Source: DAIDKA01 sp049792815 (GTDB taxonomy: Bacteria; Pseudomonadota; Gammaproteobacteria; Steroidobacterales; Steroidobacteraceae). From it: DNA of 64,000 bases. Below the pieces are notes generated by a model. It ran no database searches. It was not told the origin of the DNA and saw nothing but the letters and a program-made list of their open reading frames with translations. Shown piece by piece: positions 35,330-43,873 of this stretch. Each line of letters opens with the position of its first letter. The stretch's first letter is position 1. The stretch covers positions 12,825-76,824 of the forward strand of contig JBARBG010000136.1 of the NCBI GenBank assembly GCA_049792815.1. Direction: 5' to 3'. The translations under genes were made by a program, and so were the position numbers.

Positions 35330-36985
35330 ATGGGGACAGGCGTGGCCGAATCAGGCGGAATGTCGGGGCTTTCAGGCACGGAGGGCGAGTCGCCTGCGGA
35401 AAGCGCGGTCCCTGAGGCCCCGACATCCCTGGATCCGACCGCCGCTGCGCTTGCCGCCGAGGCGGCCAAGGGCAATCCTGAGCTGGCCGAGAAGGCTTGC
35501 GCTTACTTCGTCAAACAGACCCGTTTGGTCGAAATCCAGACCGAACACCTGCACGAGCAGCGCGCGGTCAACCTGCAGTTGCTCAAACTCAGGCGCTTTG
35601 ACGAAAGGCTACGCGTGGCGCTGCGCTTGTTTGTGATTTTGGTCGCAACCGTCGTTGGCATCGGTGCCGTGATCATGATCCGCGACGCGATTTCAGATCA
35701 TGGTCTTGTGGTGGAGGCGTTCTCGGTCCCGCCCGCCACGCTGACGGGCCAGGAAAGCGAGTTTGACGAACTCGCTGGTAAGGCGGCGGAAGCCGTCTAT
35801 CGCACCAGTCAGCCCTATCGGTTCGCCCAGTTTCTTGCCGGGCAGAATCGCAACGCGGAGGCTTTCCGCGTCATCGCCGATCTTGCGACCAACGGGCCAC
35901 AGAGTGAGCGCGGCTGGGCCTATATCGAATGGGGAATGCTTGACCTGAATACGAACGGCGATCTGGAGAGCGCGCGCAAGCACTGCTTGCGGGGGCTTGC
36001 TGATGCGGGCGCGTTGACCGACTCCGCCGATATATGCCTGGTCGGTGCGGAAGTGTGGTCCGGGCACGACGAGAAGGAATTGGAATATTCCCGACCACTT
36101 GAGATAAGCGCCCAAACACGCGCGTCCGGGGTGACGCAGGAATTCTATGAGAACACCAAGATACTCTCGCAGGCCTGGCTGGCAACCCTGACCGGTGACA
36201 TTCAGCAATCTGCCCAAGATTGGACACTCGCGGAGGCAGCGCCCGACTACTTTGAGTCCGCCGAGTTGTCGCCGGCCCTGGCGGCGACCGCCTACGCGTT
36301 CGATCACGACCCTGACTCCGCGAGCAAGATCGTCGCGGCGCTGAGGCCCAACGACGACCCTTCTTTCCTGCAGATGGACGCCATCCTGGCGTTCAATGCG
36401 CTGCCTGCGTATTGGATCGCCGCCACTAGCAACGACTGGCCGGCAGCCTTGGCGGACGCCCGGGCGTGCGCTGCGTGGCTCGATGCGCACACACCGGCAA
36501 ACAAGCTCTTCGGACGCTTGAGGGCCGTTTGGATTGAGCCGCTTGAAGCATTGGCAATGGCAAAGGCGGGGGACCTGGCCGGTGCCGAAACGCTGGTGTC
36601 GGCGACTCCACTGGATTGCTATCTGTGTGTGCGTATCCGGGGACAGATCGCCGCGATCAGGCAGGACTGGACGGCGGCCGAACGGTGGTTTGCTGAGGCG
36701 GCCAGGCAAGCGCCATCACTTCCCTTTGCCTTCTCTGAATGGGGCGAGATGCGCCTCACCAAGGGCGACATCGACGGCGCGATCGCCAGGTTCGAAACCG
36801 CCCACCACAGGAGCCCGCACTTCGCTGACGCGCTCAAGGGCTGGGGTGACGCGCTGGCGCGTCAGGGGCAGGCGAAAGCGGCGCTTGCCAAATACGACGA
36901 GGCGCTCAAGTACGCACCCAATTGGAAGGAACTCAAGGAAGCCCGCGAAGCGACCATGGCCGAGAGACGGGATCGGGTCAATTGA
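35330..36985 (+). CDS. Membrane-anchored TPR-repeat protein
   Basis: This protein of about 551 residues has an acidic, low-complexity N-terminus, a charged helix (KQTRLVEIQTEHLHEQRAVN), one membrane segment (LRLFVILVATVVGIGAVIMI) and a helical solenoid. Tetratricopeptide repeats are clearest at the C-terminus: FAFSEWGEMRLTKGDIDGAI then DALKGWGDALARQGQAKAAL. Paired Cys (DCYLCVR) sit between repeats. Start choices are ATG 35330 or GTG 35342; the long frame upstream of these lies opposite the EamA gene and is unlikely. The domain order resembles the TPR halves of transcription-regulator/TPR fusions, but no DNA-binding domain is present. Confidence 0.75.
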   Translation: MGTGVAESGGMSGLSGTEGESPAESAVPEAPTSLDPTAAALAAEAAKGNPELAEKACAYFVKQTRLVEIQTEHLHEQRAVNLQLLKLRRFDERLRVALRLFVILVATVVGIGAVIMIRDAISDHGLVVEAFSVPPATLTGQESEFDELAGKAAEAVYRTSQPYRFAQFLAGQNRNAEAFRVIADLATNGPQSERGWAYIEWGMLDLNTNGDLESARKHCLRGLADAGALTDSADICLVGAEVWSGHDEKELEYSRPLEISAQTRASGVTQEFYENTKILSQAWLATLTGDIQQSAQDWTLAEAAPDYFESAELSPALAATAYAFDHDPDSASKIVAALRPNDDPSFLQMDAILAFNALPAYWIAATSNDWPAALADARACAAWLDAHTPANKLFGRLRAVWIEPLEALAMAKAGDLAGAETLVSATPLDCYLCVRIRGQIAAIRQDWTAAERWFAEAARQAPSLPFAFSEWGEMRLTKGDIDGAIARFETAHHRSPHFADALKGWGDALARQGQAKAALAKYDEALKYAPNWKELKEAREATMAERRDRVN

Positions 36986-37098
36986 CGCCAGAGTCGCGCG
37001 CATGTGGTCAGGCGTTGTGGATCTCCTCGAATTGAATTCGCGGCAAGTTGGTGCTCCAATCGGCACCGGCGGATAGGACTGGCAAGGAGACCGACGCG

Positions 37099-37551
37099 AT
37101 GCTGCAAATGAAGAAAATGGGATGTGCGGTGCTGGCGCTTGTGGTTTCTTCGCTGGGCGGCGCAGTAGCCGTGGGCCAGTCCCCGAAGCCAGGCGTCAAG
37201 GGCTATGAGGTCGAGTGGGTGTACCGCGTGCGCTACGGCTTTATCGATGAGTGGTGGGACATCTTCCGCAAGTACCAGATCCCGATCCTGGACAGGGGAA
37301 AGTCGCTCGGCTACGTTCTGGACTACCGGATCTACCACCCGCAGCTTCATACCGACGAGGCCGCGCGTTGGGACTACCGCGTCGAGATCAGGTATCGAGA
37401 CTTCGACGGTTCCAAGCATGAGGAAGAGATCACCGACGCTCTGTTCCCGGATGCGGCGACTCGCAAGCGCGAAGAGAACCGTCGTTGGGAGCTGACGGCC
37501 AACCACTGGGACCTTCCCATCTATCAGGTCGATACGACCAAGCCGCGCTGA
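37099..37551 (+). CDS. Exported protein of unknown function
   Basis: This 150-residue protein has a signal peptide (MGCAVLALVVSSLGGAVAVG) and an alpha/beta mature part rich in aromatic residues (EVEWVYRVRYGFIDEWWDIF, RIYHPQLHTDEAARWDYRVE). The Trp/Tyr-rich pattern resembles dimeric alpha-beta barrel proteins that handle small hydrophobic ligands, but I cannot name a family. I chose the ATG at 37099, which has AAGGAGA upstream. It converges on the next gene. Confidence 0.72.
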   Translation: MLQMKKMGCAVLALVVSSLGGAVAVGQSPKPGVKGYEVEWVYRVRYGFIDEWWDIFRKYQIPILDRGKSLGYVLDYRIYHPQLHTDEAARWDYRVEIRYRDFDGSKHEEEITDALFPDAATRKREENRRWELTANHWDLPIYQVDTTKPR

Positions 37552-37569
37552 GAGCGCCGAATGGCCGCG

Positions 37570-38085
37570 CTAGCGATGCATCAACATCGCGACCTTGGCC
37601 ACAAGCAGTTTCACCAGGAGCGACATCGGGTAGCGCGAGTAAGCGGGAACATCGGTTGCAATGGTGCGGCCTTCGGGCTTGAACTTGGTGCAGATGCGCA
37701 TCTGCACCGGCGGGACAGCTCCCTGGCATCGGGACCTATAAACGTCAATCCAATGTTTGCTGTCATCAAAGTTCATATAGAGAGCTGAATTGCAGCATGT
37801 TGCGATGACGCGATTGGTGGCGGAGTTCTCGCGGATCTTGTGATGCCTCAATAGCGATGGGCCCTTCAGACACCTTATGCGATCCTTCCGATAGACGAGG
37901 TATGCCGTCCCGCCATCGCCGTCTTGGATCGAAGCGGCATTGGGCAGCGACTGAATCTGCCGAGCGCCTTCCTGGCAGTCGTCGCAGTAGCAGCTGACGC
38001 TGGTAATGGGCGTGCCAACCGCCTCAACGGCGACTTGCCCGCACGCGCAGTTGACCATCATTGTCGATTGCAGCTGTTTAGCCAT
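37570..38085 (-). CDS. GFA-like cysteine-cluster protein (DUF6151-like)
   Basis: This protein of about 171 residues has a zinc-binding Mss4-like fold of the GFA/CENP-V type. CACGQVAVEAVGTP is followed by SVSCYCDDCQ and later TCCNSALYMNF, matching the CxCGxV...CxCxxC...CC layout. The remainder includes a C-terminal hydrophobic helix. I chose the ATG at 38085; a GTG at 38097 is also possible. It is divergent from a second, canonical GFA protein gene, so the two may share a promoter region of about 36 bases. Catalytic activity is not established for this family. Confidence 0.75.
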   Translation of the reverse strand: MAKQLQSTMMVNCACGQVAVEAVGTPITSVSCYCDDCQEGARQIQSLPNAASIQDGDGGTAYLVYRKDRIRCLKGPSLLRHHKIRENSATNRVIATCCNSALYMNFDDSKHWIDVYRSRCQGAVPPVQMRICTKFKPEGRTIATDVPAYSRYPMSLLVKLLVAKVAMLMHR

Positions 38086-38121
38086 ATCCTGCACCACCAG
38101 ATAGTCGATCGGAGAGGGGTT

Positions 38122-38535
38122 ATGTCCAAGTCCACTCTTAAAGGTAGCTGTTTATGCGGCGCCGTAAAATATGAAGTGACAGGCGAGCCGAAGCGCTTCT
38201 ACCACTGCCATTGCTCCCGGTGTCGCAAGGCAACGGGAACGGGCCACGCCTCGAATCTGTTCCTGCAACCGGCCGTGCTCAAGTGGCTGAGTGGCGAAGA
38301 AAAGGTCCTTGCGTTCAAGGTCCCTGAGGCCATGCGCTTTACCAACACCTTCTGCACAACCTGTGGCGGCCGGCTGCCGCGTCAAGCAAAGGACTCCGAT
38401 GTCGTGATGATACCGGCTGGGTCGCTGGATGATGTGGCACCAATCCAGCCACAGGCGCGCATCTTCTCGGACTCGCGCGCCAGTTGGTCCTGCACCGACG
38501 AAATCACTGTCTATCCGGAATACCCGCCTGCGTAA
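38122..38535 (+). CDS. GFA/CENP-V family protein
   Basis: This 137-residue protein shows the glutathione-dependent formaldehyde-activating fold. It has GSCLCGAVKYEVTG, YHCHCSRCRKATGTGHASNL, TFCTTCGGRLPR and WSCTDEI, with the zinc-binding cysteines in place. Most members are of unknown substrate, and the formaldehyde-related name comes from one enzyme. I chose ATG 38122 because GGAGAGGGG lies upstream. It diverges from another GFA-like gene. Confidence 0.88.
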   Translation: MSKSTLKGSCLCGAVKYEVTGEPKRFYHCHCSRCRKATGTGHASNLFLQPAVLKWLSGEEKVLAFKVPEAMRFTNTFCTTCGGRLPRQAKDSDVVMIPAGSLDDVAPIQPQARIFSDSRASWSCTDEITVYPEYPPA

Positions 38536-38658
38536 AAGTGACGCTTCGCAGCAGAACTTCGGGTGTCCCGATGGCAATTGGTCGTGCCCGTAGGCAGCGA
38601 CCCTGCTAGCATCCGCCGACAAGCCGAGTCGCGCCGTCTCGTCTGGGGGATTACAAGA

Positions 38659-39906
38659 ATGAAGTCGATGACCGTCGCGCGCGCATTCGGAGTGCCAACA
38701 ACTCCGGCCTATCAGACGATGCTGGTTGGCCTGCTCGGCGTGAACCTGGGTTTTGTGTTCCTCGACCGGAGCGCCTTGGGGCTGCTCGCGCCGATGATCC
38801 AGCCAGAATTCTCCCTCAGCAATGCCCAGGTGGGGATGATCATCGGTATTCTTGCGGTTACCTGGGCCCTGTCGAGCTTCGGGCTCGCCAGGGCCGCCGA
38901 CCTGACAGGCCGCAGTAAACTGCTGCTGATCGCGGGTACCGTGATTTTCTCGGTAGCGTCGATCGGCTCAGGGCTGGCGATCGGTTTCCTGTCGCTGCTC
39001 GCGGCGCGCGCCCTGATGGGCCTGTCCGAAGGCGGCATGCCGCCGATCAGCACGCATATCGTCACAAGCGAGGTTGCTCCGGAACGCCGCGGACTGGCGA
39101 TCGGCATGCTTTCGACCATCGGGCTTTTCGCCGTTCCGCTTTTGGGGCCGCTGGTGATCGTCGGCATCGGAACACTTTGGGGCTGGCGCCATGCCTTCTG
39201 GATTGCCGGCGGCCCGGGATTGGTGGTGGCTATTCTGATGTGGTGGCTGGTCCGCAACCCCGAGCGCGGTGCGCCCACGGACGTCGTGCCCAGGGGCAGC
39301 ATCATTCCGCTGGTGAAGCTGCGCAATATCCGCTTCACGATGACCTTGGCTACGCTGCAGATGACTGCCTTCGTTGGAGTTACCGGCTTCCTGCCACTGT
39401 ATCTGGTCAAAGTACTGGGCCTGAGCAAACCCATGATGGGTGTCGTCGTAACCGCCCAGGGCGTGGTAATGGTGGCCTACGGCTTCATTGGACCGATGCT
39501 GTCCGACTATTTCGGACGCAAACCGGCGCTTATCAGCAGTTTCGCGGTGGCCACGCTCGGCTGGCTGCTCCTCGCATTCAGCGGCGGCTCGCTGCCCCTG
39601 GTCTTTGTTGGCAGCATTCTTGCCGGCGGTTCTGCCGGGTCCGCCATCCTGATCATGAACGTCATCCCGGGGGAATCCGCTCCGCTGCACCTGAAGGCAA
39701 CGGCGATGGGATTCAACGCGGCGTTTGGCGAGATGCTCGGCGCGGGCGCTATGCCGGTGGCGATTGGCTGGGCAGCGGATAAGGCCGGCCTCGGAATCCT
39801 TCCGTGGATGCTGATCGGCTTCTCGGTGTTGGCCATGCTGGTGACGCTTGGCCTGGGCGAGACGGCGCCCAAGCTGGTCCCGGAGCTGGTCGCCCGACCT
39901 GCTTGA
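38659..39906 (+). CDS. MFS transporter (aromatic/organic acid type)
   Basis: This 415-residue inner-membrane carrier has twelve predicted helices. MFS motifs are visible: FVFLDRSALGLLAPMIQPEF in helix 1, ARAADLTGRSKLLL as motif A, and GLSEGGMPPI in helix 4. It resembles the anion:cation or aromatic acid:H+ symporter groups. I chose the ATG at 38659, with GGGGA upstream. The methyltransferase gene follows on the same strand after 43 bases, so the two may be co-transcribed. The substrate is unknown. Confidence 0.9.
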   Translation: MKSMTVARAFGVPTTPAYQTMLVGLLGVNLGFVFLDRSALGLLAPMIQPEFSLSNAQVGMIIGILAVTWALSSFGLARAADLTGRSKLLLIAGTVIFSVASIGSGLAIGFLSLLAARALMGLSEGGMPPISTHIVTSEVAPERRGLAIGMLSTIGLFAVPLLGPLVIVGIGTLWGWRHAFWIAGGPGLVVAILMWWLVRNPERGAPTDVVPRGSIIPLVKLRNIRFTMTLATLQMTAFVGVTGFLPLYLVKVLGLSKPMMGVVVTAQGVVMVAYGFIGPMLSDYFGRKPALISSFAVATLGWLLLAFSGGSLPLVFVGSILAGGSAGSAILIMNVIPGESAPLHLKATAMGFNAAFGEMLGAGAMPVAIGWAADKAGLGILPWMLIGFSVLAMLVTLGLGETAPKLVPELVARPA

Positions 39907-39949
39907 TGAGGCTGATAGGCCCACACGATCTACGATTGGGAGACTTCGC

Positions 39950-40951
39950 ATGAGCGCTTTGCCGCCAACCAGTGATGACACAAAGATCTGGGACATCTGG
40001 GAATCGATCTTCACGCTGCCCGTGGTCACCGTTTCGGACCAACTCGGCATCTTCAAAGCGCTGTCCGACGAGACGCTGACGACGCAAGAACTGGCCGCGC
40101 AACTCGGCCTCGATGCGCGGGCGCTGGCGATTCTTCTTGCCGCGCTGTGCTCACAAGGGCTCGTCGACAAGCGCCTGGGCCGCTGGAGCGCCACGCATGA
40201 AGCGCGGCGCTGGCTGCATCCACAGGCCAAGGCCTATTGGGGCGCCTTCTTCGGCGGCATGTCCTCCTGGGGCATTCCTCCCATGCACGCCCTTTTGCTG
40301 GAAGCGATCAAGACCGGTAAGCGCCCGCGGGACCGCTCTGACGCCCCGCCCGAATGGGAACGCCCGAGCATGACCGCGGAGGCTGCCGCACGCGTCGCGG
40401 CCTTCATGCATGCCCACAGCCAGGCCCCGGCGCGCGGCACTTCGGCGCAGGGAGAATTCGCGGAAGTTGCTTCGGTGATGGATGTCGGCTGCGGCTCGGG
40501 CGTCTACGGGATCGAGATGGCCAAGAGGAATCCTCACCTGCGCGTCGGCCTGATGGACCTCAAGGAAATGTGCGTCGAGGTCGACAAATTTATCGCCGCT
40601 GATGGCGTGGGCGATCGGGTGAAGTCACTGCCGGTGAACATGTTCATGGAGGCGTGGCCGACCGCCTACGAATCGCATTTCTTCGCCAACGTCTTTCATG
40701 ACTGGTCGACCGAGACCAACAAGCTGCTGGCGAAGAAGAGCTTCGATGCACTTCCCTCCGGCGGACGCATCTTCCTCAGCGAGATCCTGATGGACGACGA
40801 AGGCACCGGCCCGTGGCCGGCGGCGGCCTTTTCACTGCTGATGCTGATCGGGACACTGGGCAAGCAGTACAGCCTCCAGGAATTTCAGGAAATCCTGGAA
40901 AGCGCAGGCTTTACCGATGTGCGCGCTAATCCTTGGGCGGCGCTATCGTGA
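39950..40951 (+). CDS. COMT-like O-methyltransferase
   Basis: This 333-residue SAM-dependent methyltransferase has an N-terminal winged-helix dimerisation domain (about residues 15-90, with QELAAQLGLDARALAILLAA) and a Rossmann fold. The latter has VMDVGCGSGVYGIEMAKRNP (SAM motif I), HFFANVFHDW (catalytic His region) and SGGRIFLSEILMDDEGTGPW. The layout matches acetylserotonin and caffeate O-methyltransferases. Substrate is inferred to be a small hydroxylated molecule, perhaps one handled by the upstream MFS carrier. Its 3' end overlaps the convergent exported-protein gene by 26 bases. Confidence 0.88.
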   Translation: MSALPPTSDDTKIWDIWESIFTLPVVTVSDQLGIFKALSDETLTTQELAAQLGLDARALAILLAALCSQGLVDKRLGRWSATHEARRWLHPQAKAYWGAFFGGMSSWGIPPMHALLLEAIKTGKRPRDRSDAPPEWERPSMTAEAAARVAAFMHAHSQAPARGTSAQGEFAEVASVMDVGCGSGVYGIEMAKRNPHLRVGLMDLKEMCVEVDKFIAADGVGDRVKSLPVNMFMEAWPTAYESHFFANVFHDWSTETNKLLAKKSFDALPSGGRIFLSEILMDDEGTGPWPAAAFSLLMLIGTLGKQYSLQEFQEILESAGFTDVRANPWAALS

Positions 40952-41723
40952 ACTTGCCGTTCTCCACGGGATTGCGATCGGCCTCGCAGTCGTAGGGCAA
41001 GAACCGGTTGAGATCAGCCACGCGGGAATAACGCAGCGTCACAGTCCAGGGGTGGACGAAGCGCACCGGATCGTCAATGGTCAGCTGATCCTCGAGCGCG
41101 TCTTTGTCTATCCGGCGCACCCGCTCGATGAAATGTGCCTGGTCGCTGAGCTCGGCGACCGGAGCAAACATCGAGATCGGCCCGGCGGTGCGCGCCACCG
41201 TATCAATCACCAGCGTCTGACCTTCCCAGTGTCCGATCGAGTCGCCGAGCGGCGTAGGCCACAGGTCGTCCTTGCCAGGATGCGCTCGTCGATCGGTGTA
41301 GATGTGTCGAACCTCACCGTGATCCATCACGAAGAGCGTTTCCTCGGGGGTCACGACGACCTGGAAGATCATCACCCCCTCCATGATGTTGGGAAAGCTC
41401 CTGACGTACTCGGGCGCGCCCTCGCCACATCCCTTGGGGACGACATCGGTTTGCGCGGCCTTCGCCGCCACAAGTGCAGTCTGGTACCTCTGCTCCCATT
41501 CCGGGTTGTAAGGGGGATGTTCTGTCAATTTCAGGTTGAAGCCGAACTTGGTATTGCATATACCTGAGGCGGTAGTGCAGGCCTTCGAGATGGTGGTCTC
41601 CCACAGACCTGTCCAGTTGGGAAGTCGCGCAAAGGCCTGCACCCGCCGCGGCGAGTTGGGCGCGGCATGGGCAAAGGATGCCGCGAGCAGCATAACGATG
41701 CTGAAGCACGTTGCCCGCCTCAT
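40926..41723 (-). CDS. Exported hypothetical protein linked to DUF6152 protein
   Basis: This 265-residue protein has a signal peptide (MLLAASFAHA-AP) and a mature domain beginning FARLPNWTGLWETT. It contains HIYTDRRAHPGKDDLWPTPL and GHWEGQTLVIDTV, a pattern I have seen in uncharacterised exported proteins of proteobacteria that occur next to DUF6152 proteins, as here. Its ATG overlaps the stop of the DUF6152 gene. Role unknown; the pair probably acts together outside the cytoplasm. Confidence 0.78.
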   Translation of the reverse strand: MRRATCFSIVMLLAASFAHAAPNSPRRVQAFARLPNWTGLWETTISKACTTASGICNTKFGFNLKLTEHPPYNPEWEQRYQTALVAAKAAQTDVVPKGCGEGAPEYVRSFPNIMEGVMIFQVVVTPEETLFVMDHGEVRHIYTDRRAHPGKDDLWPTPLGDSIGHWEGQTLVIDTVARTAGPISMFAPVAELSDQAHFIERVRRIDKDALEDQLTIDDPVRFVHPWTVTLRYSRVADLNRFLPYDCEADRNPVENGKFTIAPPKD

Positions 41724-42118
41724 GGCGCATTCCCCGTCATCGGTTTGCCAAGCGTTGCACCATCTGGCCCCATGGCGGACAGGAAGTGTGCACCCGGGGA
41801 TCCATCGCGCATGGGATGGACGACGAGGGTTACCTTGTCACCGGGCTTAACTGTGGCGGGCCTCCAGCCGCTGCGATAAAGCTCTGCCGTAGAGCCCATC
41901 TCCACGCTCCACTCCTGAGTGACACCGTCCTTCGGCACGAGAAGCTGAATCCAGCAATGCGGATTGGACCATTGAAAGACCCTCACCGTGCCCTGCAGCG
42001 AATCGGTCCTCTGTGAATCATACATCGCACCCGAATGGTGGGCGCGCAGCGGAGCGGTCGCCATCAGGAGAAGGATGGCAACTAAGACGGAGCGCGACAG
42101 ATGGGAACCGTGATTCAT
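41720..42118 (-). CDS. Exported DUF6152 protein
   Basis: This 132-residue protein has a signal peptide (VLVAILLLMATAPLRA) followed by the signature AHHSGAMYDSQRTDSLQGTV and WSNPHCWIQL of DUF6152. I chose the ATG at 42118 as the start of the leader. The C-terminus contains KPGDKVTLVVHPMRDGSPGA, suggesting an OB-like or beta-barrel fold. It is translationally coupled to the downstream 265-residue protein. The conserved His pair could bind metal, but function is unknown. Confidence 0.8.
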   Translation of the reverse strand: MNHGSHLSRSVLVAILLLMATAPLRAHHSGAMYDSQRTDSLQGTVRVFQWSNPHCWIQLLVPKDGVTQEWSVEMGSTAELYRSGWRPATVKPGDKVTLVVHPMRDGSPGAHFLSAMGPDGATLGKPMTGNAP

Positions 42119-42339
42119 AAACACGCCCGAGGCCATGTCAGTGCACTGTAGCACCGAACCCTGCGCGACTCGCTCACGGCCTCGGGAGGCCGGGCATGTG
42201 GCAGCGCGGCAAAAGCTCCGTCAGTGACCGTGTCCGTGGCCCATGGCGCGGCCGTGTTGCAGAAGGTCGTGGATGGGATCAACCAGTGCCGATGAGAAGA
42301 AACCGAAAAGGCGGCCAGTCGAGAGCATCGCTTTTGGAT

Positions 42340-42696
42340 CTATTCGTACACTATGCTGATGATTCCGGCGGACTGCTGGTCAACGGAATTGACGGTTTCA
42401 AAATAGATCGAAACCAAGGTTGCCGATCCGACTTTGGTGGTATCGACCGCTGCGTCGCAGTCAGCGGCGCTTATGCTGAGAAATGTTGCAGTTGCGGCCG
42501 GTAAGTTCAGCGTTGTACGGCCCTGATTGCCGATGCCATTTACGATGCCAGAGGTACCGACGTCGCTGACAACAAGTGTACAAGTGGGCGTCGCAACAAC
42601 TCCGATAAAGTCGATCCTTCCATCTGATGCCAGTCCCGCACACGGCAGCGCCATTGCAATTGCAGCGCTGGTCCAAAGCATCCATGGCTTAGGCAT
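42340..42696 (-). pseudogene. Truncated type 1 fimbrial major-subunit-like gene
   Basis: The 118-residue frame starts with a signal peptide (MPKPWMLWTSAAIAMALPCA) and GRIDFIGVVATPTCTLVV, the hallmark of FimA-like chaperone-usher subunits. It continues LPAATATFLSISAADCD and VSIYFETVNSVDQQSAGIIS, also fimbrial, and stops about 50-60 residues before the usual end. The C-terminal strand needed for chaperone binding and donor-strand exchange is therefore missing. No chaperone or usher gene is nearby. I interpret it as a truncated remnant, though a short expressed form is possible. Confidence 0.6.
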
Positions 42697-42856
42697 ATTA
42701 CTAAGGGGGTCCGTTCGGACTTCTTCTTATGCCGACAGTATTTCATAAATTTGATGTGTTTGGATATGAGCCGTCGGGTAAGAGCCTCCAATCGCTGGTT
42801 GAGACGCCCGAGCCCTGCCACCGCTTACAGTCTGTGGCAGGGCTGTCCTTCGCCGG

Positions 42857-42997
42857 CTACTTGTATTCCTTCATTCGTTCGAAAGTCGCGTAGATTGCCA
42901 TGGCGTGGCCATGCCCGAGGCCATGGACCTTCTTGACGTCCCGGGGCGTGTTGCCTGTCTTTGCTTTGATGTTGTCGCTGTACGCCTGAAATGACAT
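42857..42997 (-). CDS. Shortened DUF4287-like small protein
   Basis: This 46-residue frame reads MSFQAYSDNIKAKTGNTPRD followed by VKKVHGLGHGHAMAIYATFE and a short basic tail. Both ends match DUF4287, whose members begin MSFQAYxDNIKxKTG and end GLGHGHAMAIYA. The middle of the usual domain, about 25 residues with the GEIVAWLK segment, is absent in frame. It lies 9 bases after the VOC gene in the DoxX/VOC operon, so it is likely translated. Whether the shortened protein is functional is unknown. Confidence 0.7.
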   Translation of the reverse strand: MSFQAYSDNIKAKTGNTPRDVKKVHGLGHGHAMAIYATFERMKEYK

Positions 42998-43006
42998 GGA
43001 TTTCTC

Positions 43007-43420
43007 TTACGCCGATCCGACGCAGTTAACCATCCACGGAATGTCGAACTTGTCGGTACACATTCCGAACCCGGGCGACCAGAATGTCTTCTGAAATGCC
43101 ATCTGCACCTTCCCGCCTTCTGCCAATCCATTGAACATGCGCTCTGCCGCCGCTGCATCCTGCGCCTGGATTGACACGCAAAATCCCGAAGGCTGTACCT
43201 TCTTTCCCTGTGGGTGGTCCGCCCCCATCAAGGTCCCTCCGCCTGGGAACTCCAGCGTCGCGTGCATGATTTTGTCTTTCATCTGCGTTGGAACCTTGTC
43301 CGCCATCGGGGATTCTCCCTGAGTCATCATCACCGTGATCCTTCCGTCGAGCGTTTCCGCATAGAATTCGAATGCAGCTTTGCAATTTCCATTGAAGCCG
43401 AGGTGGGTAGTGACTTGCAT
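43007..43420 (-). CDS. VOC-family PhnB-like protein
   Basis: This 137-residue protein of the glyoxalase/bleomycin-resistance superfamily is of the PhnB/3-demethylubiquinone type. It has THLGFNGNCKAAFEFYAETL, HATLEFPGGGTLMGADHP and GKVQMAFQKTFWSPGFGMC, then DKFDIPWMVN. AAGGAGA precedes the ATG at 43420; a longer frame upstream is unlikely. It lies 19 bases after the DoxX-like gene and before the DUF4287-like gene in one leftward operon. Ligand unknown. Confidence 0.88.
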   Translation of the reverse strand: MQVTTHLGFNGNCKAAFEFYAETLDGRITVMMTQGESPMADKVPTQMKDKIMHATLEFPGGGTLMGADHPQGKKVQPSGFCVSIQAQDAAAAERMFNGLAEGGKVQMAFQKTFWSPGFGMCTDKFDIPWMVNCVGSA

Positions 43421-43439
43421 TGGTCGTGTCTCCTTCGAT

Positions 43440-43847
43440 CTATCGACGAAACGGGAACAGTGCGCGCAGGCGCTCGTCCCGCAAATAGAGCCCGCCCCAG
43501 GCGATGAGCCCAAAGTAGACCCCGAACAGAATTGAGCTGAACAACGGGTCTTCGATCCTGACCTTGCTCGCCACGGCACCCCCGTAAAACCCAGTCAGAA
43601 GCACAGCACCCAGGATGGCAGTGCGGGGGACCGCGTACAAAATGGTGCACAGCAGAGCAATGACACCGATGGGCCGGATCGCGTCCACCGGGTACCCGAT
43701 CTTCGTGGTCGCATCCACCACGTGAGATTCGAGGGCGAGTTTGCCGCCGGCATCGAATAGCATGAATGCAATCGCAAGGATGCTTAGCGTCCAGCCGATG
43801 CGGGTCGGTACCTTCGAACTTGCTACAGATTCAGTGTTGGGTGACAT
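43440..43847 (-). CDS. DoxX-like membrane protein
   Basis: This 135-residue protein has four membrane helices, with WTLSILAIAFMLFDAGGKLA, DAIRPIGVIALLCTILYAVP, ILGAVLLTGFYGGAVASKVR and LFGVYFGLIAWGGLYLRD, the DoxX-like family pattern. It is the first gene of a leftward operon with the VOC and DUF4287-like genes and is divergent from a TetR regulator, with a clear inverted-repeat operator between them. The role of these DoxX-like proteins is not established. Confidence 0.88.
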   Translation of the reverse strand: MSPNTESVASSKVPTRIGWTLSILAIAFMLFDAGGKLALESHVVDATTKIGYPVDAIRPIGVIALLCTILYAVPRTAILGAVLLTGFYGGAVASKVRIEDPLFSSILFGVYFGLIAWGGLYLRDERLRALFPFRR

Positions 43848-43873
43848 ACAGGGCCTCCTATTGATTCTCCATG

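Noticed and set aside
38563..38658. Upstream extension of the MFS gene
   Set aside because: The residues do not look like an MFS N-terminus, and the ATG at 38659 has its own ribosome site.
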